DNA of 63,307 nucleotides from an uncultured Anaerolineae bacterium (GTDB lineage Bacteria; Chloroflexota; Anaerolineae; J036; Brachytrichaceae): assembly GCA_937959265.1 (NCBI GenBank), contig CALGMA010000025.1:1-63307 (forward strand), given 5' to 3'. The notes below the pieces were generated by a model. The model had not been told where the DNA came from and ran no database searches. It saw only the letters and a list, made by a program, of their open reading frames with translations. Shown here piece after piece: positions 45,317 to 53,980 of the stretch (position 1 is its first letter; the number at the start of each line of letters is the position of its first letter). A program made the position numbers and the translations under genes.

Positions 45317-47506
45317 TCACTCGTTCTCCCGCCGATCGCGCGGCGTGGGGGAGATCACCAAACCATAGTAAGCCTCGATGATTTGACGTACTAGCGGCGC
45401 GGCATAGCTCGACCCCTCGCCGATGTTCTCCAGCAGCGCGGTGACGACGATCTCCGGTGCGTCGGCAGGTGCGTAGGCGGTGAACCAAGCAAAGGGCTTG
45501 GCGTTGCCGCCGGCCTGCGCCGTGCCGCTCTTGCCGGCGACGACCAGCCGGCGCGCGCCTGCGCGTGATTGCGCCGGAATGCGGCTGCATGGGACGACAC
45601 GGCTTTCTGCGTCGAAGCAGTAGTCGAAGCTGGCGAAGCGGTATGCTGTCGTGCCCAACCGCGCGTCGCGCGTCACGCCGATCATGCCGCGTTGAATCGC
45701 CTCGAGCGTGGCCGGGGTGAGCGGTAGCCGAGTGGCGGGTTCCGCACTGCTCGTCGGGCGCGGCGAAGCGATGAGATAAGGGTGTCGCACAAAGCCACCG
45801 TTGGCGATGGCTGCGGTCATCTGCGCGACCTGCAGCGGCGTGACGAGCATGAAGCCCTGGCCGACCGCCAAGTTGATCGTGTCGCCACCCGTCCACACTT
45901 CGCCGAGCGCCTGCTGCTTCCAGTCCGGGTCAGGCACCAGTCCGGCTGCTTCGGGCAGCTCGACGCCCGTGCGCGTGCCGAAGCCGAACTTTCGGGCATA
46001 CTCACCCAACACATAGGCGCTCTTCTCCTGCAACCGCTTGCCTACTTCATAGAACACCACGTTGCACGACGCGGTAAGGCCGGCCTGCAGGCTGATGCGC
46101 CCGTGGCCGCTGCGCAGCCAACACGTTTTGCGAAACTCGACTCCGTAGCCGTCCCAAAAGCCGGGGTCGCGGAACACTTCGTTGGGCGTCGTGACACCTT
46201 CGCCCATGCCGGCGGCCATCGTCACCATTTTGAAGGTCGAGCCGGGCGGATATTGCCCTTGCGTGGCGCGATTGAGCAACGCGCCTTCCTGAATCGCCCG
46301 GCCGGTTACGTTGGTCTGCGAGAAGGTTGGCGAACTGGCCATTGCCAGCACAGCCGGGTCGTCTGCGCGCAGTACCACGACTGCGCCACGGCGGTTGCCG
46401 AGCAGACGCTGCACCGTGAGCTGCAGTGACGGGCTGATGGTGAGCGTGACATCCTGGCCCTGAACGGCCGGCCGCTCCGCAAGGATGATCAGATGGCCGC
46501 CAGAGAAAAGCTTCAGCACACCGCCCGGCGTACCGCCGATGATCGCATCGGCGCCGGCTTCGACGCCGGTCAAGCCGATGCGCTCGTCGCCCTGGAAGCC
46601 ACGCGCACGATACGCCGCCAGCGATTCCGGTGGGATAAACCCGACGAACCCGACCACATGCGGCGCAATGTCGGGGTTGGGATAGCGCCGCTGGAAGCGT
46701 GGGCGTGTGCTGATGGCCGGGAAGCGTTCGATTTGGTCGTAGTACTCGTCTATCAACATCTCATCCACGTCGGCGATGGGCGAAAACCATTGCTCCGGCT
46801 GGCCGGCGTATTTAGCTTTGATCTCCTCCGGCGTGAGTCGTGTGATCCAGCTGAGCAGGTCGAGCATGCGCTGCTCTTCGTCGGGGCCGGCGATCGCGCC
46901 ACGCTGCACGCCGATGGTGGTGAATTCGAGCTGGATCGCCAGCGGGGTGCCGTCGGCAGCATAGATCGCGCCGCGGGTCGTGTCTTCGCGTTCCATGCGC
47001 AGGATGCCGTTCGTCAGGCCGGGGATGATGGTGTCGCGCGTCCAACTCACGCGCCAATCGGCAGACGGCAGGTCGAAGACCAACCCAAGTGCGCTGGTCA
47101 CCTCGAACAGGCCCACCAGACTGCTTTCCCAGCGCGTGACGAGCGTGACTTCGGCGCGCTCACCCTGATACAGCAACCCACCGCGCAGTTGCGTCTCCAT
47201 GCGCGTGGCCAGGGCGATAGCGCGCACGGCGTCATAGCGGCTACGTAGCCCATCGGCGTCCTTCAACTCGGCGCGCGAAGGTGTATCGAGCAGGGTGAAC
47301 GCGGCAACGAAGTCCTGCCGGTTGATCGCGCTGATGAAGGCACCGGCCACTGCAGCCGCCGAGGGCAGCTTCAAGTCCGGCGTGGGTGTAGGCGAAAGGG
47401 CGAACGGCGTGGGAGGCGTGGGGTCGAGTGCCGGCGTCGAATTCGTGCATGAGGCCGCGACGACGGACGCGACGACCCAGACGAATATCTCTTGTCTCAA
47501 TCTCAT
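45317..47506 (-). CDS. Class B penicillin-binding protein, lipoprotein-like
   Basis: A 729-residue transpeptidase that cross-links peptidoglycan outside the membrane. The N-terminus at ATG 47506 (MRLRQEIFVWVVASVVAASC) is a signal sequence ending in a Cys with Ala at -3, so a lipoprotein is likely, whereas most class B PBPs keep an uncleaved helix. Residues about 45-170 form an NTF2-like MecA-N domain (VAGAFISAINRQDFVAAFTLL). A PBP dimerisation domain follows. The transpeptidase domain has YPPGSTFKM (SxxK), ASCNVVFY (SxN) and VAGKSGTAQAGG (KSGT in place of KTGT). Confidence 0.9.
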   Translation of the reverse strand: MRLRQEIFVWVVASVVAASCTNSTPALDPTPPTPFALSPTPTPDLKLPSAAAVAGAFISAINRQDFVAAFTLLDTPSRAELKDADGLRSRYDAVRAIALATRMETQLRGGLLYQGERAEVTLVTRWESSLVGLFEVTSALGLVFDLPSADWRVSWTRDTIIPGLTNGILRMEREDTTRGAIYAADGTPLAIQLEFTTIGVQRGAIAGPDEEQRMLDLLSWITRLTPEEIKAKYAGQPEQWFSPIADVDEMLIDEYYDQIERFPAISTRPRFQRRYPNPDIAPHVVGFVGFIPPESLAAYRARGFQGDERIGLTGVEAGADAIIGGTPGGVLKLFSGGHLIILAERPAVQGQDVTLTISPSLQLTVQRLLGNRRGAVVVLRADDPAVLAMASSPTFSQTNVTGRAIQEGALLNRATQGQYPPGSTFKMVTMAAGMGEGVTTPNEVFRDPGFWDGYGVEFRKTCWLRSGHGRISLQAGLTASCNVVFYEVGKRLQEKSAYVLGEYARKFGFGTRTGVELPEAAGLVPDPDWKQQALGEVWTGGDTINLAVGQGFMLVTPLQVAQMTAAIANGGFVRHPYLIASPRPTSSAEPATRLPLTPATLEAIQRGMIGVTRDARLGTTAYRFASFDYCFDAESRVVPCSRIPAQSRAGARRLVVAGKSGTAQAGGNAKPFAWFTAYAPADAPEIVVTALLENIGEGSSYAAPLVRQIIEAYYGLVISPTPRDRRENE

Positions 47507-47625
47507 GCGCGTTCGACAGGTACTCACGAAACGATTGCCGACAGTTGCGATTGTAACCGCCATGCAGCAGATGAAGCGGCGCATGACCGTCGGCGCAGGT
47601 TTCCGCACCTGTCGGCCGGTAGAGG

Positions 47626-48696
47626 TCACAGCTCGATGCGCACTTCGCGCCCCTCGCGCTGGCTGCGATAGATACCGTCGAGTATGGCGATCACCTTGAG
47701 CGAGTCCTCCGGCGGCACCGGCGAAGGCGCGCCCTCGGCCACGGCGCGGGCGAAGGCAACGCACTCGAGCGCATGTGGCTCCATCGCGTCCCTGGTCAGC
47801 TTAAGTTGCGTGTTGTAGAACTGGCGCGTTGCGTAGTCGGTGCTGAGGAACTCCGCCTTCGGCCAATGGCAGCCGCCGTCCACGCCATAGAGCCAGATCT
47901 GCATATCCTCGACGTCGGTATCGTGATGCATGAACCAGCTCACCTCGAGCACCATCGTCGCGCCCGTGTCGAAGCGCACGAACGCAGCAGCGAAGTCCTC
48001 CACGTCGAAGTCCTTGGGCATCGGCAGGTTTTGGTGCAAGCGCCACGTCGAGAAGATCGGCCGACGATTGGCCAGCGTTTGTCGGGCTACGCCACTCACC
48101 GTTACCGGTGCTGGCTGGCCCATCAGCCACAGCGTCAGGTCGAGCACGTGTACGCCGATGTCAATGCACGGTCCGCCACCAGCCTGCGCTTTGGTGGTGA
48201 ACGACGTGCGCGGGACCATGTAGGCGCGCCGCAACATCCAACTTCGGGCGTGATAGATCTCGCCCAGCACGCCGCGCTCGATCTCGCGCTTCATCGCCTG
48301 CGACACACCAGCGAAGCGGAAGTGCTGCGCCGTCATCAGTAGCTTGCCGGATCGGTCGCGCGCTTCGATCATGCGTCTGATCTCGCCGGGCATCGGCGCA
48401 AGCGGCTTCTCGCACAACACGTGTTTGCCAGCGTCGAGCGCAGCAATGGCAAGCGGGGCGTGGTGCATGTTCGGCACGCACAAATCCACGATATCAATGT
48501 CCGGGTCGGAGAAGATCTCGCGCACGTCAGTGGTGAGCTTCTTGATGTTGTGCCTGACGCCCCAATCGGCCAGGATGACCGGATCTACGTCCGCGCCAGC
48601 GACGACTTCGGCATGTTCCGATGCTTCCCAGCCGGGCATGTGCAGGCGCGCGATGCCGCCTACGCCGATGACAGCGACTTTGAGTGTTTTGGCCAT
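47626..48696 (-). CDS. Gfo/Idh/MocA-family NAD(P)-dependent oxidoreductase
   Basis: A 356-residue sugar or inositol dehydrogenase-type protein. The Rossmann motif VAVIGVGGIARLHMPGW opens the protein; CEKPLAPMPGEIRRM is the EKP motif with the catalytic Lys; the central GGGPCIDIGVHVLDLTLWLMG holds the conserved His. The substrate cannot be named. It lies 44 bases after the histidine phosphatase on the same strand and may belong to the glycoside-metabolism cluster upstream. Confidence 0.88.
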   Translation of the reverse strand: MAKTLKVAVIGVGGIARLHMPGWEASEHAEVVAGADVDPVILADWGVRHNIKKLTTDVREIFSDPDIDIVDLCVPNMHHAPLAIAALDAGKHVLCEKPLAPMPGEIRRMIEARDRSGKLLMTAQHFRFAGVSQAMKREIERGVLGEIYHARSWMLRRAYMVPRTSFTTKAQAGGGPCIDIGVHVLDLTLWLMGQPAPVTVSGVARQTLANRRPIFSTWRLHQNLPMPKDFDVEDFAAAFVRFDTGATMVLEVSWFMHHDTDVEDMQIWLYGVDGGCHWPKAEFLSTDYATRQFYNTQLKLTRDAMEPHALECVAFARAVAEGAPSPVPPEDSLKVIAILDGIYRSQREGREVRIEL

Positions 48697-48739
48697 GGTG
48701 TGCTCGTTGAAAGGTTTCTCTTTTTGGACAGAAAGTCGG

Positions 48740-49321
48740 CTAAATTCGCCACACGATCACATGCGGTGTGGCATTATCCGGCAGGTGATCGAAGACGCGT
48801 TCCAGCGGCGTCCCGTTGGCCATGCACAGCGCGGTCGCGATCGCCAGGCCATGAGAGACGACGAGGATATTCCCCTGGGGATGCGCCCGCGCCATATCGT
48901 CCAACGCCTGGCCGACGCGCGCTGCCAGCTCGAACACCGTCTCGCCCTGCGGCGGCCGCGAGTACACCGGGTTGCGTTTGCGCTCCTCCAGCTCGGCTAC
49001 GTAGCGCAGGGCGACATCATCACCCAGCATGCCCTCCCACGCTCCCAGATTCACTTCGCGCAGGCGCGGGTCGAAGCGGACAGGCAATAATCCCAGGCGT
49101 AGCGCAACGATCTCCGCCGTCTGGCGGGCGCGCAGCAGGTCGCTGCTGTACAGGGCCTGGAACGCGACCTCTGCGGCATGCTGAGCGAGGGTTTCGGCCA
49201 GCGCATGCGCCTGGGCAACGCCGGTCGCATTGAGCGGCGGCGCATCCGGCGTTTGCCCTTGCCAGCGCCCCTGAACGTTCCAGATCGTTTGGCCGTGGCG
49301 GATGAGCCAGATTTGCGCCAT
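48740..49321 (-). CDS. Histidine-phosphatase-family enzyme, candidate GpgP
   Basis: A 193-residue branch-1 histidine phosphatase. The phosphorylated His is in IWLIRHGQTIWNVQGRWQG; Glu and Arg follow in SSDLLRARQTAEI and REVNLGAWEGM, and the second His is in ILVVSHGLAIATAL. ATG 49321 lies 3 bases after the stop of the GpgS-fusion gene. In mycobacteria, glucosyl-3-phosphoglycerate phosphatase (GpgP) is from this same family, so dephosphorylation of the GpgS product is the most economical role. Phosphoglycerate mutase or alpha-ribazole phosphatase activity cannot be excluded. Confidence 0.85.
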   Translation of the reverse strand: MAQIWLIRHGQTIWNVQGRWQGQTPDAPPLNATGVAQAHALAETLAQHAAEVAFQALYSSDLLRARQTAEIVALRLGLLPVRFDPRLREVNLGAWEGMLGDDVALRYVAELEERKRNPVYSRPPQGETVFELAARVGQALDDMARAHPQGNILVVSHGLAIATALCMANGTPLERVFDHLPDNATPHVIVWRI

Positions 49322-49324
49322 AGT

Positions 49325-51169
49325 TCACGCAAGATCAGCCGGAGCCGGCGAGCGCGAGGCGTCAGCCTGTCCACCGGCGCGGCGGGCGACGTATTCGGGC
49401 ACCTCGATCATCGGCGGGCGTTCCATCTCGGCGATCTCTTCGAATTCGAGGTAATAGCCGCCAGCCTCGTAGCGAATCAGTTTCATCGTCTTGTTCACGT
49501 CGGCGATGAAGGCGCGCTCGTAGTGCCGCTCCAGCTTGCGCATGACGGTTTGGATGATGGCGAACGACATTTTGCTCAGTGCCTCGAGCGATTGGTTGTG
49601 GTGAACACGCTCGAGTAAGTCTACCTGCGCGATGGCCGATAGGCCGAACAACTCGTAGATGTCAATCAGCAGGCTAGTCTCCACGCCGTAGCCGGAGGTG
49701 AACGCGCATCGTTCGAGCGCGCTGCGCCGTCCACCGTATTCACCCGACAGTGGCTGGATCACGCCGGACAGTTCGGGATAGAACAAGTTGATGAGCGGTC
49801 GCGCGGTCAGCTCGGTCACGCGCCCACCACCGCCGGCTTGCAATTTGTCGCCCACCCGCAGCGGCCGGCGATAGAAGCCCTTGACGAACTGGATGTCGCG
49901 GTTGAGGAGCATCGGCCCGATGATCCCATAGACGAAGCGTGGATGAATGTTGACGATGTCAGTGTCAATCCAAGCCACGATGTCGCCCTGGGTGACGAAC
50001 AGGCTTTTCCACAGCGCCTCGCCCTTGCCTCGGCGCGCGCCATGTTCGGGCAACAGCTCCTGATGGATGTAGACGGGAATGCCCGCTTTACGCGCGATCT
50101 GGCGCGTGCGGTCGGTCGAATTCGAGTCAATCAGCACGATTTCGTCCAGCAGCGGCCATTGATCCATCAAGGCGCGCTTCACGGTGCGGATGACTTTGCC
50201 CACCGTCGCCTCTTCGTTCAAGGCCGGCAGCGCCAGGCTGATGGTGACCCCTTGCTCCCGCTTCAACTCGACCAGTTGCTCGAGATCGGCAAACTCGTCG
50301 GCCTGAAAGGTGTTCTGGGCAAACCACTTATCCACCAGAAGCGAGATCGCACCGGCGCTCACGCGCTCGTCGGCGAACGACGCGGGCGCCGGACGGCGCG
50401 TCTTCACCACCAAGACCGTCGCCGGCACATCTGCGATCACCCGCTCGGCGACCGGGCCGAGTGCCGTGCTGGTTTGCGCCGGGCGAGCCGATGCGCCGAG
50501 GATGACCAGGTCGGCTTTCGTTTTGCGCGCGCGGTCGAGAATGGTTCTGGCCGTATCGTCGGTCAGAGCCGATTGCAGCTTTACCTCCGGCATGTGCTGC
50601 AGCACACGCGCAATGGCCTGGAAAGGCGCGTTTGAGTTGGTATCGCCTTTGAGCTGGATGTGCAGCGCATCCAGCGCTTTGGGCGCAAGGTTGAGGCCAA
50701 TGCGCAACGACAGTTCCGCCGATGGTCCTCCACGCACCGGCACCAGCACGCGCTCCAGGGATTGAACCGGCCCACGCACCAAGCCGATGTCGCAGGGCGG
50801 ATGGCTGAGCACATCATCGGGCGAAAGGCCCAGGCAGTCGAGTTGTTCGGTGTAATCCAGCAGCAGCAGATCGGGGGCTTCGATCTGGATCACGCGCTGA
50901 AGCTCCGGCCATGGATCGCTGGTCACCAGCACCTGCGAGCGCGCGCGCACCTGTTCACCACGGCCCAACTTGCGCAGCAGCTTGCGCAGCTCCTGCGCTT
51001 TGGTGGCACCGGCGCTGAGCGATCCATCATCTGGCAAGCGCACGATGCCCACCAGCACCACTTCCGGCGCCAGCGCCTGGGCCAGTTTCAGCGCCGCATC
51101 GTTGTTGCACCCGTGCACCACCGGTGCGAGGATTCGGCGCAGCGAGGCGAATAGCGTCTTCTTGTTCAT
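49325..51169 (-). CDS. gpgS: Glucosyl-3-phosphoglycerate synthase fused to two USP-like domains
   Basis: A 614-residue fusion. Residues 1-290 contain two Rossmann-like universal-stress-protein units (RRILAPVVHGCNND ... DLLLLDY ... IGLVRG, then ERVLVPVRGGPSAELSL ... DLVILGAS ... VPATVLVVKTRR). The C-terminal half, about 310-600, is a GT81/GpgS enzyme: ISLALPALNEEATVGKVI, LIDSNSTDRTRQIA, AWIDTDIVNIHPRFV (DxD) and GGGRVTELTARPLINLFYP followed by LSGEYGGRR, which match mycobacterial GpgS closely. It transfers glucose to 3-phosphoglycerate. GpgS alone is about 300-330 residues. The start ATG overlaps the stop of the upstream GT4 gene (ATGA). Confidence 0.87.
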   Translation of the reverse strand: MNKKTLFASLRRILAPVVHGCNNDAALKLAQALAPEVVLVGIVRLPDDGSLSAGATKAQELRKLLRKLGRGEQVRARSQVLVTSDPWPELQRVIQIEAPDLLLLDYTEQLDCLGLSPDDVLSHPPCDIGLVRGPVQSLERVLVPVRGGPSAELSLRIGLNLAPKALDALHIQLKGDTNSNAPFQAIARVLQHMPEVKLQSALTDDTARTILDRARKTKADLVILGASARPAQTSTALGPVAERVIADVPATVLVVKTRRPAPASFADERVSAGAISLLVDKWFAQNTFQADEFADLEQLVELKREQGVTISLALPALNEEATVGKVIRTVKRALMDQWPLLDEIVLIDSNSTDRTRQIARKAGIPVYIHQELLPEHGARRGKGEALWKSLFVTQGDIVAWIDTDIVNIHPRFVYGIIGPMLLNRDIQFVKGFYRRPLRVGDKLQAGGGGRVTELTARPLINLFYPELSGVIQPLSGEYGGRRSALERCAFTSGYGVETSLLIDIYELFGLSAIAQVDLLERVHHNQSLEALSKMSFAIIQTVMRKLERHYERAFIADVNKTMKLIRYEAGGYYLEFEEIAEMERPPMIEVPEYVARRAGGQADASRSPAPADLA

Positions 51170-52407
51170 CTCGCCTGTACGGTCGCTTGTAGCAAGGGAA
51201 CGATATGCCGTGTGCACACCTGTTCCCAGGTGAACCGGCTGCGCACACGGCTGGCGTTGCGAAAGGTGGCGTCGTCGAGCAGGCGTTCCGTGATCGCTGC
51301 AGCCAATGCGCGCGGATCTGCGTCCGGCGAAAAGTAGTAGGCGTCGTCATTGCCCAGCGCACGCAACGGGGCGATGTCGCTGCAGAAGATCGGCATGTGG
51401 CTCATCGCCGCCTCCAGCATCGGCAGCCCGAATCCCTCTTCCCGGCTAGGGAAGAAAAGCGCGTCGGCCAGGCGATAGAAGTCGGCGATCACCTCGTCCG
51501 GTAGGAAGTGATCGCTCAGCTCCGCCAGGAAGTACGCGGCATCCTCGAGTTCCAAAGCTGCGCGAATCGCCTTGAGGGCTTCGAAGTATTCCACGTTCTT
51601 GACGTTGTGCGGCCCGAGCGGGCCGGTGACGACGAGCACCGGCCGGCGAAAAGTGCGCCGCAACTCGGCCAGCGTGTGCAGCGCCAGCTCGATGTTCTTG
51701 CGCGGCGTCACACGCATCGGCAACAGCAGGATGAGATCGGCCTGCGTCAGGCGCATGTGCTGCGCAAATGACCGCGTCTGCTCCTCGAGCTTGTAGAAGC
51801 GTGCCAGGTCCAACCCATTCGGTACCACGCTAATCTCCTCCGGTGAAATTCCCATTAAGCCGGCCAGCTCTTCCCGTCTCAGCTCCGACACCACCACCTG
51901 TTTCACGCCCGGCCAGGCCGTGCGTAACAAATCCCACGGGTAGCCGTCGTGCAGTTCGGGCAAGTAGCGCGGCGTCGTCCAGGCCAGGTCGTGATGCCAG
52001 AGGATCAGGCGCGCCGATCGCAAGGCTGCATGGGGAGTAAAGAGATCATACAGCGCAGCGGTGAGCGCGAGGTTCTTGTTGAGTGAACAGACGTTGTGTG
52101 CGATCAGCACATCGGCGTCGGCCAGTGCACGCGCCAGCTCCTGCTTCAACTCGTCGCGCAATGCCTCGAACTCCTCCGTGACCTCGCCGCGATCCAATTG
52201 CTCCTTCACGCGCAACACGCGCGCATCGCGCGAGTCGGCCAGGGGAATGTGCACGAATCGCACCCGGCGGTCGGTCTGCTCGCCGCGGGCAGCGATGATG
52301 CGCACGTCGTATCCAGCAGCCGCCAGGTAGCGGGCCTGATGCGCGATCACGCTTTCGACGCCTCCGACGACAGGCGGCGCTGAGTAGTGCAGGAGGGCAA
52401 TGTGCAT
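51166..52407 (-). CDS. GT4-family glycosyltransferase (cluster, second GT4)
   Basis: A 413-residue GT-B glycosyltransferase. It has YSAPPVVGGVESVIAHQARYLA at the N-terminus, ISVVPNGLDLARF, LLLPMRVTPRKNIELALHTLAELR and ADALFFPSREEGFGLPMLEAAMSHMP with the nucleotide-sugar Glu (EGFGLPMLE). Acceptor and donor are unknown; next to GpgS a second sugar on glucosylglycerate is a reasonable idea. Its stop overlaps the gpgS start by 4 bases. A MITE-like element lies upstream. Confidence 0.88.
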   Translation of the reverse strand: MHIALLHYSAPPVVGGVESVIAHQARYLAAAGYDVRIIAARGEQTDRRVRFVHIPLADSRDARVLRVKEQLDRGEVTEEFEALRDELKQELARALADADVLIAHNVCSLNKNLALTAALYDLFTPHAALRSARLILWHHDLAWTTPRYLPELHDGYPWDLLRTAWPGVKQVVVSELRREELAGLMGISPEEISVVPNGLDLARFYKLEEQTRSFAQHMRLTQADLILLLPMRVTPRKNIELALHTLAELRRTFRRPVLVVTGPLGPHNVKNVEYFEALKAIRAALELEDAAYFLAELSDHFLPDEVIADFYRLADALFFPSREEGFGLPMLEAAMSHMPIFCSDIAPLRALGNDDAYYFSPDADPRALAAAITERLLDDATFRNASRVRSRFTWEQVCTRHIVPLLQATVQAR

Positions 52408-52466
52408 GAGAGATCAGCTTGAAGAATGGGTCACGCCCAATGTTAGCACGCGACCAGAAAACGTTT

Positions 52467-52558
52467 AGAGCGTGTCTGGGAACTTACCTCATCAGGTACG
52501 GTAAGGTGGGCGAAGACATCACCTTCGCCTGCTCAACGGACTCTTTTAGACGCGCTCT
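52467..52558. mobile_element. 92-bp MITE-like element with terminal inverted repeats
   Basis: The ends read AGAGCGTGTCTGGGA (52467-52481) and, reversed and complemented, AGAGCGCGTCTAAAA (52558-52544): 11 of 15 positions match. The core folds as a hairpin (GGCGAAG with CTTCGCC). It carries no coding frame. It resembles the ends of IS5/IS630-type elements. No clear target-site duplication was found. Confidence 0.5.
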
Positions 52559-52595
52559 GATTGCACGATTTGCGCTAGGCTGAGCAAACGGCCAG

Positions 52596-53927
52596 CTACA
52601 CCTGGTAGCCGAAGCAGTCGGCGAGCAGCGCTTCCAGACGCAAGCGCAGCACGGAATAGGAGAAGTAACGCTGCGCCAGCCGGTAATTGTGCTCGGCCCA
52701 CTCTGCAGCCAGTGCCTCGTCGAACAGGATCCGACGCACTTGGTGCAGCGTGGATTCGGCGATGAAGCCGTCGAACTCAATCACCTTGAATCCTTTGGGC
52801 TTGATGTCTACTTCGTAGATCGAGTAGTTGTTCACGAGGACCGGCCGGCGAAAATATAGCGCCTCCAGGAAGGCGTTGCCGAAGCCCTCGATGGCCGATG
52901 GATAGGTGACTAGATCGGCGCGCGGGTATAGGTCGGCCAGCGCATAGATCTTGCGGCCGTCGGGCGTGAGGCCCCGATGCTCACCGATGATGTCGGCCTC
53001 GAAGCATACATCCACACCCAACAAGGCCGCGTATTCGCGCACGCGGCGCTCGTATTCGGTGCCTTCATCGCCGGCGGCGTGCGAGATCACCAGCTTGGCC
53101 GGCAGGCCGATGCGCTTCGTGAGCTCGATGGCATGCTCGATGCCCTTGCGCTGGATGATGCGCGTCGGCTGCAGGAAGAAGTACTCACCATCGCGGAAGC
53201 CCAAGTCGGCGCGCAGCGTATCGGTGTAGCCGTTGCCGACCTCTGGCGGATGATCGAAGTCCATCACGTTCGGGATGATGCGCGAGGTTACCCCTGCGCG
53301 GCGGCCTAACTCGCCGGCCTGCATCGAGTTGATCACGACATGGCGAATGGAAGGCAGGCGCGGCGGGAAGGCTGCCGCAATGTAATCGCCTACGCTGTTC
53401 ACGATGAAGCGCTGGCGTTCCCAGGCGAAGTCGTGGTGATGGGCGATGGTCGGAAAGCCGGTCTCGGCGATTAACTCGGCAATGGCCAGGCCGAGTGGCA
53501 GATTGAGCGGTATGGTGACTGCGTTCTCGACGATCAGCAGCTCTAGCTCGAAGTCGCGCACGAAGTCGTAGAGCTGCTGTTTGAAATAGTCCTTGACTTC
53601 CTGGATGCGCCGCGAGACGCTGGGCGGCCGGGTGTAGATCGAGAAGTGATCTTTGAACAGACCGGCAATTTCAGGATGTGGTTGGCTCGGCCAGTCGCTC
53701 TGGAAGGCGATCTTGTTGATCTCATCAATGATCGGATGGCGATAGAACGCTTCAGGCACGACGCGGCTGCGTTCCGGCGGCCGGTCGCATTGACCGGCGA
53801 AGTAGTAGCACACGTGCCCCATCGCTTCCAGCACGTGCGCCCACTTAGACGTTTCGAGCGAGACGCCGTCGGTACCGGCGAAGCGCGTGGAGATGAAACC
53901 GATGCGGTGTGAAGACGTGAGGTGCAT
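52596..53927 (-). CDS. GT4-family glycosyltransferase (cluster, first GT4)
   Basis: A GT-B enzyme of about 443 residues. Features: RIGFISTRFAGTDGVSLETSKW near the N-terminus, IAHHHDFAWERQRF, RIIPNVMDF, FLQPTRIIQRKGIEHAIEL and TYPSAIEGFGNAFLEALYFRRPVLVNNYSIYEVDI. The fold and length resemble mannosylglucosylglycerate synthase MggS, but this is only a similarity of pattern. ATG 53927 is used; an in-frame ATG at 53981 overlaps the upstream stop (TGATG) and would add 18 residues by coupled translation. It directly follows the GH13_18 phosphorylase. Confidence 0.82.
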   Translation of the reverse strand: MHLTSSHRIGFISTRFAGTDGVSLETSKWAHVLEAMGHVCYYFAGQCDRPPERSRVVPEAFYRHPIIDEINKIAFQSDWPSQPHPEIAGLFKDHFSIYTRPPSVSRRIQEVKDYFKQQLYDFVRDFELELLIVENAVTIPLNLPLGLAIAELIAETGFPTIAHHHDFAWERQRFIVNSVGDYIAAAFPPRLPSIRHVVINSMQAGELGRRAGVTSRIIPNVMDFDHPPEVGNGYTDTLRADLGFRDGEYFFLQPTRIIQRKGIEHAIELTKRIGLPAKLVISHAAGDEGTEYERRVREYAALLGVDVCFEADIIGEHRGLTPDGRKIYALADLYPRADLVTYPSAIEGFGNAFLEALYFRRPVLVNNYSIYEVDIKPKGFKVIEFDGFIAESTLHQVRRILFDEALAAEWAEHNYRLAQRYFSYSVLRLRLEALLADCFGYQV

Positions 53928-53980
53928 AGCGTTGACTGAGTGAAGGATGACGATGGGCAACCTAGAATTGGCGAAGCACA

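Noticed and set aside
47507..47764. N-terminal extension of the penicillin-binding protein frame
   Set aside because: It would overlap the end of the Gfo/Idh gene and put 86 Arg-rich residues before a clear signal sequence at ATG 47506.
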